64,000 bases of DNA from GCA-2737665 sp044344795 (GTDB lineage Bacteria > Bacteroidota > Bacteroidia > Palsa-965). The DNA lies in assembly GCA_044344795.1 (NCBI GenBank), contig JBIJCF010000008.1:23560-87559 (forward strand), in the 5' to 3' direction. The stretch's first letter is position 1. Each line of letters begins with the position of its first letter. Below are positions 35,233 to 43,151 of the stretch, piece by piece. The position numbers were made by a program, and so were the translations under genes. The notes under the pieces were generated by a model. It was not told the origin of the DNA. It did not search any database and saw only the letters and a list, made by a program, of their open reading frames with translations.

Positions 35233-37410
35233 ATGAAAAGAATTTATACTCTACTTTCCGCTATTTTAATCGGAGCATCATTCATGAATGCTCAGGTTAT
35301 TTTCAGCGAAGATTTTGATGGAATTGGCGGACCCACAGCCGGTGGTGCCGGAACTTATGTCTTCCCGGCGGGTTGGCTACTTCGCAATGTGGACAATGTG
35401 GCACCAAGCGCTAACGTTTCTTATATCAATGACGCGTGGGAACGTCGCGAAGATTTCAACTTCAACGTTGCAGATTCTGCAGCCTTTAGTACCTCTTGGA
35501 CAAATCCTGCAGGCATTGCCAATGATTGGATGTGGACACCTTTGATCGGTCCTATCCCGGCGAATTGCGTACTAAAATGGAATGCCGTTACCTACGATGC
35601 AGCCTTCCCTGATGGCTATGAAGTACGTATCATGACTGCTACACAGGGACCTCCAACCGGGTCAAACGGAGTTATTGGAAACCAAATTACCAACTCTTCT
35701 TCGGCATTCACAATAGCCGCAGAAAATACAACATGGACAGCGAGACAAGTTTCTCTAAGTGCTTATGCAGGTCAGTCGGTTTACATTGGTTTCCGTAACA
35801 ACTCCAATGATAAATTCCTCCTACTAATTGATGATATTATTGTCGAAACGCAAGTCAATGTTGATGCTGAAATGGTTTTTGCTGACACCACAACTGAATA
35901 TACCATCACTCCTGTTACACAAACTGCGCCGCTTACGTTCAACGGAACTATTCGTAACAACGGAGTGCAATCACTCAGTAACGTTAGTGCGACTGTTAAC
36001 GTATACAATGGAGCAACTCTGGTACACACAGCCAGCAGCTCGCCTGTCGCTAGTCTTGCACCTGCCGCTACAACCAACTGGACGATCAACGGTTTCACAC
36101 CAACAACCATAGGAACATATACTGTTGAATTCATAGCGAACCAAACTTCGGGAACTGATCAGGTTGCAGGAAATAATATGCTAACACAAACTTTCCTTGT
36201 TACCGATACAATCTACGCGCGAGACAATGGCAACGCAACAGGAGCTTTGGGTATTGGTGATGGTAGCGGAGGTTATTTGGGGCAAGATTTCATTATTACT
36301 TCCGCGGACATTGTTACCTCTGTAGATGTATTCTTTACACGTGGTTACACCGGACGTCAGTTGGCAGTAGTAATTTGGGACATGCCTTCAGGAACACCGG
36401 CAAACATTATCGGCGGAACCGATACTCTCTTATATCCTGATGATTCTGCACGTGTTTACAATCTGCGATTAACCGGCGGTGGTTTGCAATTAAACCCGGG
36501 TCGCTACGCATTCACTGCCATTGAATTTGACAGTACGCTGGCTCTTGCCACTGCACCCACTTTGTTTACACAAAACAGAACATGGGTTGATTGGCCTACA
36601 AACCCGATAAACGGTTGGGCTAACAACGAAGACTTTGGCTTCAATGTAAGCTACATCTTGCGTCCAAACTTCGGAGATCCATGCTTGGACAATACCGTGA
36701 GCATCACTTCTAATAGTGACGCTACCTGCGGCAACTGTACCGACGGAAGTGCTACTGCTACTGCTACCGGAACAGACGGCAACGTTACTTATGCTTGGAG
36801 CAATGGCGGAACAACTGCTACTGTCAACAATTTGGCTCCGGGAGTGAATATTGTTACCGTTACTGATGGATTCGGCTGTCAGGCTGTTGATACCATCATC
36901 GTTCAAAACAATTGCAGTTCGTACAACGTAAACTATACTATTGTTGATGCGTCTTGTGGATCTTGCCCTGATGGCAATATAACCAGCACTCCTGTAAATG
37001 CTGTCGCTCCGTTATCTTATGTATGGAGCAATGGCGACACCATCGCTAATCCTATTAATTTGGTTCCCGGTCAGTATATTGTTACCGTTACTGATGCATC
37101 TGGTTGTTCCGTTACTGATACTGTATTTGTATCCTTTACAACTTCCTTAAATGCGTTGGCGCAAACTAACTTGACAGAAGCCTTCCCTAATCCGAACTTC
37201 GGGAACTTCACTTTAAATTACGCATTTGAACAAACAACAGACTTGATGATTGAAGTGGTTGCCGCTAATGGACAGGTGGTTTATCATGAAATGATCAACA
37301 ACACAACCAATGGCCAATTACAAATTAATGCGCAATTGGCTGCGGGTAACTACAACCTGCGCGTTCGCGCCGGCTTGGGCTCAAGAACACTTCAATTCCT
37401 GGTGAAGTAA
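35233..37410 (+). CDS. T9SS cargo protein with choice-of-anchor J-like and SprB repeats
   Basis: A 725-residue secreted protein with signal peptide (ILIGASFMNAQ). The first 210 residues look like a cleaved-adhesin/choice-of-anchor J beta-sandwich (FSEDFDGIG, FPAGWLLRNVD, ending LLLIDDIIVETQ). A CARDB-like module follows at about 220-325. Two SprB-type repeats lie at about 485-640, each with YxWSNG and YIVTVTDASGC-like strands and paired cysteines. The last 75 residues are a type A T9SS tail (AFPNPNFGNFTLNY, AAGNYNLRVRAGLGSRTLQFLVK). A substrate-binding or adhesive role is likely; no catalytic motif is visible. Confidence 0.87.
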   Translation: MKRIYTLLSAILIGASFMNAQVIFSEDFDGIGGPTAGGAGTYVFPAGWLLRNVDNVAPSANVSYINDAWERREDFNFNVADSAAFSTSWTNPAGIANDWMWTPLIGPIPANCVLKWNAVTYDAAFPDGYEVRIMTATQGPPTGSNGVIGNQITNSSSAFTIAAENTTWTARQVSLSAYAGQSVYIGFRNNSNDKFLLLIDDIIVETQVNVDAEMVFADTTTEYTITPVTQTAPLTFNGTIRNNGVQSLSNVSATVNVYNGATLVHTASSSPVASLAPAATTNWTINGFTPTTIGTYTVEFIANQTSGTDQVAGNNMLTQTFLVTDTIYARDNGNATGALGIGDGSGGYLGQDFIITSADIVTSVDVFFTRGYTGRQLAVVIWDMPSGTPANIIGGTDTLLYPDDSARVYNLRLTGGGLQLNPGRYAFTAIEFDSTLALATAPTLFTQNRTWVDWPTNPINGWANNEDFGFNVSYILRPNFGDPCLDNTVSITSNSDATCGNCTDGSATATATGTDGNVTYAWSNGGTTATVNNLAPGVNIVTVTDGFGCQAVDTIIVQNNCSSYNVNYTIVDASCGSCPDGNITSTPVNAVAPLSYVWSNGDTIANPINLVPGQYIVTVTDASGCSVTDTVFVSFTTSLNALAQTNLTEAFPNPNFGNFTLNYAFEQTTDLMIEVVAANGQVVYHEMINNTTNGQLQINAQLAAGNYNLRVRAGLGSRTLQFLVK

Positions 37411-37427
37411 TCCAACATTAATTCAAC

Positions 37428-37456
37428 AAAAAAGCGACTTTATAAGTCGCTTTTTT
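37428..37456. terminator. Bidirectional hairpin terminator
   Basis: AAAAAAGCGACTT (37428-37440) and AAGTCGCTTTTTT (37444-37456) form a 13-base stem with loop TAT. It serves the cargo gene on the plus strand; on the minus strand it overlaps the last codons of the HsdR-N protein gene, whose stop lies in the loop. Confidence 0.9.
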
Positions 37457-37892
37457 GTTTTTCAGGAAGTTCATTTAGTATTTCATACGCGTGCATATCT
37501 TTTTCGTGTTTACCTATTAATAACGACTGTCCATTGCTTAATAGAAAGTAAGGCGCCTGAACTTTCCAATTGTATCGCGCAACTTGGTCGAATACTTCCT
37601 GATTCAGTGCGACATCAGGTGCTTTGCACTCAATCAGTACAAATGGGCGGAACTTTTCATCGTAAACAACGGCATCAAAACGAAATGTAACTTCACCAAT
37701 CGTAATTTGCTTCTCCACTGCAATTAATGTTGGTTCATATCCTCGTTGGACCAGGTAAATAAGCAACGCCTGTCGCACCATTTCTTCGGGAGTTAATGCC
37801 ACCCACAGTTTTCGTACGGGATCAAACACTTCATTTCTGTTTTGAAACTTTCGTGTTTGTAGTTGTTGCGCGTAGGTTATTAAATCGCTCAC
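37440..37892 (-). CDS. HsdR N-terminal-like (PD-(D/E)XK) domain protein
   Basis: A 150-residue single-domain protein resembling the N-terminal nuclease domain of type I restriction enzymes. The catalytic pattern is complete: Asp73 in FRFDAVVYD and Glu88-x-Lys90 in VLIECKAP, with Glu37/38 in the preceding helix. No hsdM, hsdS or helicase is present, so it is not a restriction system; I recall similar stand-alone genes next to holA in other Bacteroidota. It may act in DNA repair. The start is GTG 37892. A -7-like box (minus-strand TATCTTTA, 37897-37904) ends four bases before it. Confidence 0.8.
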   Translation of the reverse strand: MSDLITYAQQLQTRKFQNRNEVFDPVRKLWVALTPEEMVRQALLIYLVQRGYEPTLIAVEKQITIGEVTFRFDAVVYDEKFRPFVLIECKAPDVALNQEVFDQVARYNWKVQAPYFLLSNGQSLLIGKHEKDMHAYEILNELPEKQKSDL

Positions 37893-37928
37893 TTGCTAAA
37901 GATAAACAAGTTGCAACGGAACAATGAT

Positions 37929-37936
37929 TAGTTTTG
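37929..37936 (+). promoter_or_regulatory. -7 promoter box TAGTTTTG before the AMP nucleosidase gene
   Basis: Perfect box, 15 bases upstream of ATG 37952. Confidence 0.6.
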
Positions 37937-37951
37937 TAAAGAAATAAACCT

Positions 37952-38722
37952 ATGAAAACTAAAGAAGAAATTGTCAGCAACTGGTTACCTCGATATACAG
38001 GTACTCCACTAGATCAATGGGGAGAATATATTCTTCTCACCAACTTCAGCAATTACGTGCATATGTTTGCAGAATGGCATAATGTTGAAGTTCGTGGAAA
38101 AGATCGACCCATGTTGAATGCGCATGCCAATGGAATTTCCATCATCAACTTTGGAATGGGAAGTGCTACAGCAGCAACGGTAATGGATTTGCTGACAGCT
38201 ATCAATCCAAAGGGAACGTTATTCTTAGGCAAATGTGGAGGACTTAAGAAGAAGAATGCAATAGGAGATCTTATTTTACCGATAGCCGCCATTCGTGGAG
38301 AAGGAACGAGTAACGATTATTTCCCGGCTGAAATACCAGCTTTACCGGCCTTCAGTTTGCAAAAAGCTATTTCTACAACCATTAGAAATCACTCGAAAGA
38401 TTATTGGACCGGAACGGTTTATACCACCAACCGTCGTGTATGGGAACACGATGAAAAATTCAAGGAATACCTCCGTGTTACCCGCGCAATGGCTATCGAC
38501 ATGGAAACCGCAACGATATTTTCAGTGGGCTTTTATAACGAAATACCTACCGGAGCTCTATTACTTGTTTCCGATCAACCCATGATTCCGGAAGGTGTTA
38601 AGACAGAAGAGAGTGACAAATCTGTAACCAGCGATTACGTTTCCTCTCATTTACAAATCGGCATCGACTCATTGCGGGAATTAATCAACAATGGACTAAC
38701 AGTTAAACATCTGCGCTTCTGA
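37952..38722 (+). CDS. amn: AMP nucleosidase
   Basis: A 256-residue nucleoside-phosphorylase-fold hydrolase that splits AMP to adenine and ribose 5-phosphate. The motifs IINFGMGSATAATVMDLL, FLGKCGGLK and AIDMETATIFSVGF (base-binding Met and Glu) match the short Bacteroidota-type AMP nucleosidase, which lacks the extra N-terminal domain of the E. coli protein. It would adjust adenylate pools. holA follows 19 bases later with its own promoter box in the gap. Confidence 0.88.
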   Translation: MKTKEEIVSNWLPRYTGTPLDQWGEYILLTNFSNYVHMFAEWHNVEVRGKDRPMLNAHANGISIINFGMGSATAATVMDLLTAINPKGTLFLGKCGGLKKKNAIGDLILPIAAIRGEGTSNDYFPAEIPALPAFSLQKAISTTIRNHSKDYWTGTVYTTNRRVWEHDEKFKEYLRVTRAMAIDMETATIFSVGFYNEIPTGALLLVSDQPMIPEGVKTEESDKSVTSDYVSSHLQIGIDSLRELINNGLTVKHLRF

Positions 38723-38727
38723 TCGCG

Positions 38728-38735
38728 TAAATTTG
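38728..38735 (+). promoter_or_regulatory. -7 promoter box TAAATTTG before holA
   Basis: Perfect box ending six bases before the GTG at 38742. An upstream TTG at 38733 overlaps the box itself and is therefore an unlikely start. Confidence 0.6.
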
Positions 38736-38741
38736 CGCATC

Positions 38742-39740
38742 GTGGAAGCCAAACACATTCTCGCCGATCTCAAGCAAAAGAAATACGCGCCCGTTTATTT
38801 TTTAATGGGTGAAGAACCGTATTACATCGATCTGATCTCCGAATTCATTGAAAAAAATATTCTGGACGAATCAGAACGGGAATTTAACCTCAGCATTTTA
38901 TACGGGCGGGATGTAGATACTGCTACCATTGTTGCGGAAGCAAAACGATATCCGATGATGTCGGACAAACAAATCGTCATTGTTAAAGAAGCCCAGAATG
39001 TAAAGAATATCGAACTTCTCGAAAATTACATTACAAATTCGCTGGACTCAACTATTCTGGTTATTTGTTACAAATACAAGAAAGTTGACAAACGGACCAA
39101 CTTCGCGAAGGTTTTAGGAAAACAGGGTGTTCTTTTCGAATCCGAACGAATCAAAGACTACAAAGTAGCCGATTGGATTGCAGCATACATTGCCGAGCAA
39201 AAAATTAAAGCGGATAGCCGAACCATTCAGATGCTCGCTGATTACCTCGGAAATGATCTATCTAAAATCATTAATGAGTTAAACAAACTCATGATTTCCC
39301 TCCCCGAAGGAGGATCAATTACTCCGGAATTAATCGAAGTAAACATTGGAATCAGTAAGGATTTTAACGTATTTGAATTGAGCGAATCACTCGCAAAAAG
39401 AGATATCGTAAAATCAAATCGTATTGCCAATTACTTTGCAGCGAATCCGAAAGATCATCCGTTTCCTGTTACTGTTGCAACATTGTTCAACTACTTCACA
39501 AAATTGCTACAGTATAACAATCTTCCCGATAAATCGAGAGCTGCAGCTGCTTCCGAAATGAAAGTCAATCCGTTTTTTGTTGATGGGTATGCAAAAGCTG
39601 CCGTTAATTATCCCGATATCAAAATCAAAAGAGTGATTCAACACTTACGGGAATACGACTTGCGTTCCAAAGGTGTAGATAACGAAAGCACCGATCACGG
39701 TCAGTTGCTGAAAGAATTGGTTTGGCTGATTCTACATTAA
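38742..39740 (+). CDS. holA: DNA polymerase III delta subunit
   Basis: A 332-residue clamp-loader subunit. The N-terminus VEAKHILADLKQKKYAPVYFLMGEEPYYIDLI is typical, followed by AKRYPMMSDKQIVIVKEAQ and YKKVDKRTNF in the first domain and LADYLGNDLSKIINELNKL in the second. GTG 38742 is preferred to TTG 38733 because the latter lies in the promoter box. The stop is one base from the stop of the converging SiaC-like pseudogene. It works in loading the beta clamp at the replication fork. Confidence 0.9.
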   Translation: MEAKHILADLKQKKYAPVYFLMGEEPYYIDLISEFIEKNILDESEREFNLSILYGRDVDTATIVAEAKRYPMMSDKQIVIVKEAQNVKNIELLENYITNSLDSTILVICYKYKKVDKRTNFAKVLGKQGVLFESERIKDYKVADWIAAYIAEQKIKADSRTIQMLADYLGNDLSKIINELNKLMISLPEGGSITPELIEVNIGISKDFNVFELSESLAKRDIVKSNRIANYFAANPKDHPFPVTVATLFNYFTKLLQYNNLPDKSRAAAASEMKVNPFFVDGYAKAAVNYPDIKIKRVIQHLREYDLRSKGVDNESTDHGQLLKELVWLILH

Positions 39741-39741
39741 A

Positions 39742-40129
39742 TCATTTCTCACTGCGAAGTGCAGGATCTACTGACACAAATCGAAACGGAATATTCATGA
39801 TTTCGGAGAACATCTCTCCGTGCTCGCGCATTTCTTCGTCATCGGCATAATACTGCCACTCTACCTCAACCAATGTTTGTTTTTGATTGATTACTCTGCT
39901 GATATGATCCAGTAAAGCTTTTGATGACAAGGTATTCATGAACTCCATGCGAAACAAAAATTTCACACGACTTGTTTCGTTCGGATTAAGCGTATTCAGA
40001 TGTTGCTCTAACGGCTCGAAAAACTGAAAAGCATTTTCCGGAAAACACGCACCTGCTATTCCAATCAGTATCTATTGAAACCTTGGGGGTGTGACGTGTA
40101 GGAGGAATATGTAACACTAATTTTTCCAT
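39742..40129 (-). pseudogene. SiaC-family (DUF1987) gene with a frameshift
   Basis: ATG 40129 starts MEKLVLHIPPTRHTPKVSID, the usual SiaC/DUF1987 N-terminus, but this frame stops at the TAA reached after about 48 codons. One base on, another frame reads GIAGACFPENAFQFFEPLEQ and continues through SSKALLDHISRV, VEVEWQYYADDEEMREHGEMF and NIPFRFV to TGA 39742, the rest of the family. Removing one of the two A bases at 40063-40064 (plus strand) restores a single frame of about 128 codons. SiaC proteins are small phosphoproteins in PP2C/kinase switch systems. The promoter box before it is intact. Sequencing error remains possible. Confidence 0.8.
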
Positions 40130-40137
40130 CTGCGGGG

Positions 40138-40145
40138 CAAAGGTA
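40138..40145 (-). promoter_or_regulatory. -7 promoter box TACCTTTG before the SiaC-like pseudogene
   Basis: Perfect box on the minus strand, eight bases before ATG 40129. Its presence confirms the gene start although the reading frame is broken. Confidence 0.55.
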
Positions 40146-40199
40146 CGCTTTTACTAACTGTGATTTCTATATTCGCAGTACAAACTGATATTTTAGAAT

Positions 40200-40613
40200 A
40201 TGAACTACTGGCTCGTTAAATCAGAACCCTTTAAATATTCCTGGGAACAATTTGTTACAGACGGTAGCACATTCTGGGACGGGGTAAGAAATTATGCAGC
40301 CAGAAATCACTTAAGAGCCATGAAGAAAGGCGACCTCGTGTTGTTTTATCACAGTAATGAAGGAATGGAAGTGGTCGGAATTGCTAAAGTAATTAAGGAA
40401 GCTTATCAGGACCCGACTACTGAAGAAATAGCATGGAGTGTGGTCGATTTAAAGCCGTTTAAAAAACTAAAAAATACCGTTGGACTTCCCGCAATTAAAA
40501 AAGAGAAATCATTAGCAAACATAGCATTGGTAAGAATCCCAAGGCTTTCGGTTATGCCATTAACTCCTGCGGAATTTGATAAGATTATCGAAATGAGTGA
40601 GTCGAAAAAGTGA
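40200..40613 (+). CDS. EVE-domain (PUA-like) protein
   Basis: A 137-residue single-domain protein. The motifs NYWLVKSEPFKYSWEQ, FWDGVRNYAARNHLRAMKKGD and VLFYHSN belong to the EVE domain of the PUA-like fold, best known from thymocyte nuclear protein 1. EVE domains bind modified bases such as 5-methylcytosine derivatives or modified RNA. The ligand here is unknown. It stands alone with no restriction or modification partner nearby. Confidence 0.9.
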   Translation: MNYWLVKSEPFKYSWEQFVTDGSTFWDGVRNYAARNHLRAMKKGDLVLFYHSNEGMEVVGIAKVIKEAYQDPTTEEIAWSVVDLKPFKKLKNTVGLPAIKKEKSLANIALVRIPRLSVMPLTPAEFDKIIEMSESKK

Positions 40614-40683
40614 ATAACCTCCCCACTCAACTATTAAATTCAACCGCTTATCAATCGGAAAGCAGAATTTACGTTGTAAAGCG

Positions 40684-40691
40684 TACATTTA
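40684..40691 (+). promoter_or_regulatory. Possible -7 box (TACATTTA)
   Basis: One mismatch from TAnnTTTG, 22 bases before the chosen start of the TonB-dependent receptor gene. Confidence 0.35.
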
Positions 40692-40713
40692 GCGCTTCGT
40701 GAATTCCAATTAC

Positions 40714-43053
40714 ATGCAAAAGTTCATCCTTTCTACTATTTTTTCTGTACTGATTAGCTTCACCTTGTCTGCACAGCAAACTGCAACCATTCGTGGCACA
40801 GTAAGTAACGCCTCTTCAGGAGAAGCCATCATCTTTGGAGTGGTTTACTTAGAAGGAACTTCTTTAGGCGTTCAGACTGACATCAACGGTTTCTATTCGT
40901 TAACTAAAATCCCTGCCGGCGACTATACATTGGTGTGTCAGCAAAGCGGGTTCGAACCAACAAAACTTCAGGTTTCCGTAAAAGCCGGACAAATTCTAAA
41001 TCAAAATATTTCTCTTAAGGAAAAAGTGATGAAAGAAGTCATCATCACCTCCGACAAAACAGAAAAAGAAGAAAACGTTCAGATTTCCACACAAACTATG
41101 GACCCTAAAACAATCAACATTGTTCCGTCCATTGGTGGTATTGCAGATATCGCGCAGTCGGTGCAAGTTTTACCGGGTGTTATTTCAACAGGCGACCAAG
41201 GTGGACAGTTGTACATTCGCGGTGGCTCACCTATTCAGAATAAAGTTCTGATGGACGGCATGATTATTTATAACCCTTTCCACTCGATCGGCTTGTTCTC
41301 AGTTTTTGATACTGATGTTATCAAAAACATGGATGTATATACCGGCGGTTTCAATGCTGATTTCGGCGGTAGAATTTCATCTGTGATGGACATTACCACT
41401 CGTGATGGCAACAAAAAACGTTTTGGAGGTAAGGTTACTGCTTCTCCTTTCGGTTCAAAATTAATGTTGGAAGGCCCGATTCGCCGCATGAATGAAGAGA
41501 AACAAACGGGGTCGATTTCATACGTGCTTTCTGCAAAGAATTCATATCTGCGACAGACTTCAAAAGCATTGTATTCGTACATCGACACGAACGGACTTCC
41601 TTTTAACTTCAACGACTACTACGGTAAGGTAGCTTTTAATTCTCCAAACGGAAGTAAGTTGAACATCTTCGGATTTTTCTTCGATGATACCGTTTCTCGT
41701 TTCCGCGGATCTGCAGATTTGAAATGGAAAGCATTAGGTTTCGGCAGTAATTTCCAAGTGGTGCCGGGTTCGTCAACGACGCTGATCCGAGGTAATTTCG
41801 CGTATTCAAAATATGATATTGGCATGCGTGAAGATTTTTTCCAGCCACGCAATAGCTCTATCGATGGATTCAACATGGGATTAAACTTCACGTACTTTGA
41901 ACGCAAAAACGTGATCAATTATGGAATTGAAGTGCTTGGATTCACCACTGCATTCAACTTTAGAAATGCAGTCAATCGTCTGATTGAACAAAATCAGTCG
42001 ACTACGGAATTTGCCGCTTACGTAAAGTACAAATGGGTAAGCAAGGAAACCAAACTGATAGTAGAACCAGGATTTCGTGTGCAGTATTATGCATCATTAA
42101 ATAATGTAAGTCCGGAACCTCGACTAGGCTTCAAGTATAATATCACCAAGAAATTCCGCATGAAAGGTGCAACAGGTATGTATTCGCAAAACCTGATCAG
42201 CGCTGTTTCTGACCGCGATGTAGTGAACTTATTCTATGGGTTCTTATCCGGTTCAGACAATTTACCTCGTGATTTCACGACACAAGACGGTGAAGATGTT
42301 GAACTCACTCACAAACTGCAGAAAGCGAATCATTTCATTTTTGGATTTGAATGGGATCCAATTGACTCCACGCAGAAATTCGGTAATCTAACGATCAACA
42401 TCGAAGGTTACTTGAAACAGTTTACACAATTAACCAACTTAAATCGTAATAAACTATACGAAGACGACGAAACCAATGCGAATATTCCGGATCAATTGAA
42501 GAAGGACTTCATTATTGAAACCGGCAATGCTTATGGTATTGACTTCCTGATGAAATACGAAAAAGATCGGTTATACCTGTGGGCTGTGTATTCATTGGGT
42601 TATGTGCGTCGCTGGGATGGAATTCAGCAATACCGTCCACATTTTGATCGTCGTCACAATGTGAATTTGGTAGGCGCGTATCGTTTTGGGAAACACGACA
42701 ATTGGGAAGTAGATGTTCGCTGGAATTTCGGCTCGGGCTTACCATTTACACCAACTGCCGGATTCTTCGAGAATATCACCTTCCAAAACCTAACAACCGA
42801 TTATACTTCTCAAAACGGCAGCTTAGGAATTATTTATGGCGGTCTAAATTCCAGACAATTACCAACATATCACCGTTTGGATATGTCCATCAAAAAATGG
42901 TGGGAATTCAGTGAATTTTCCAAGCTGGAAGTAGCATTTAGCATCACGAACGCGTACAATCGGGCGAATATTTTCTACATCGACCGTGTAACTTTCAACC
43001 GTGTGGATCAGTTGCCGTTCATGCCTAGCCTTAGTGCCAACTACTCCTTCTAA
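40714..43053 (+). CDS. TonB-dependent receptor with carboxypeptidase-regulatory-like domain
   Basis: An outer-membrane transporter of 779 residues when started at ATG 40714, which opens the signal peptide MQKFILSTIFSVLISFTLSAQQ; a GTG at 40699 would add five residues. A carboxypeptidase-regulatory-like beta-sandwich (TIRGTVSNASSGEAIIF to QNISLKE) spans about residues 25-105. The plug follows (VQVLPGVISTGDQGGQLYIRGG, VLMDGMIIYNPFHSIGLFS), then a barrel of about 550 residues closing with FMPSLSANYSF. No SusD partner or TonB genes are adjacent, so the substrate is not indicated. Confidence 0.88.
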   Translation: MQKFILSTIFSVLISFTLSAQQTATIRGTVSNASSGEAIIFGVVYLEGTSLGVQTDINGFYSLTKIPAGDYTLVCQQSGFEPTKLQVSVKAGQILNQNISLKEKVMKEVIITSDKTEKEENVQISTQTMDPKTINIVPSIGGIADIAQSVQVLPGVISTGDQGGQLYIRGGSPIQNKVLMDGMIIYNPFHSIGLFSVFDTDVIKNMDVYTGGFNADFGGRISSVMDITTRDGNKKRFGGKVTASPFGSKLMLEGPIRRMNEEKQTGSISYVLSAKNSYLRQTSKALYSYIDTNGLPFNFNDYYGKVAFNSPNGSKLNIFGFFFDDTVSRFRGSADLKWKALGFGSNFQVVPGSSTTLIRGNFAYSKYDIGMREDFFQPRNSSIDGFNMGLNFTYFERKNVINYGIEVLGFTTAFNFRNAVNRLIEQNQSTTEFAAYVKYKWVSKETKLIVEPGFRVQYYASLNNVSPEPRLGFKYNITKKFRMKGATGMYSQNLISAVSDRDVVNLFYGFLSGSDNLPRDFTTQDGEDVELTHKLQKANHFIFGFEWDPIDSTQKFGNLTINIEGYLKQFTQLTNLNRNKLYEDDETNANIPDQLKKDFIIETGNAYGIDFLMKYEKDRLYLWAVYSLGYVRRWDGIQQYRPHFDRRHNVNLVGAYRFGKHDNWEVDVRWNFGSGLPFTPTAGFFENITFQNLTTDYTSQNGSLGIIYGGLNSRQLPTYHRLDMSIKKWWEFSEFSKLEVAFSITNAYNRANIFYIDRVTFNRVDQLPFMPSLSANYSF

Positions 43054-43086
43054 ATTTTCTTGAAATTCGTTAAAGATTGTAGTGCC

Positions 43087-43100
43087 GAGTAGCGCTACTC
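43087..43100. promoter_or_regulatory. 14-bp perfect palindrome in the pyrG promoter region
   Basis: GAGTAGCGCTACTC is fully self-complementary. It ends 13 bases before the pyrG -7 box, so it covers the place of the -33 element. It could be a repressor operator. As a hairpin it could also serve as a weak terminator of the receptor gene, but the following T-run is broken. Confidence 0.45.
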
Positions 43101-43113
43101 TCTTTCTTATTGC

Positions 43114-43121
43114 TACCTTTG
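43114..43121 (+). promoter_or_regulatory. -7 promoter box TACCTTTG before pyrG
   Basis: Perfect box 30 bases upstream of ATG 43152, the longest box-to-start distance among the perfect boxes seen before + strand genes in this window. Confidence 0.6.
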
Positions 43122-43151
43122 AATCCCGGTTAGTATTCTGATTTTCTTCTT

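Noticed and set aside
37440..40613. Possible defence island: HsdR-N nuclease domain, AMP nucleosidase, SiaC-like and EVE-domain genes within 3.2 kb
   Set aside because: Each can be explained as a housekeeping gene in Bacteroidota (the HsdR-N protein beside holA, for example). There is no methylase, specificity subunit, sensor or mobile element, and the genes have separate promoters and orientations.
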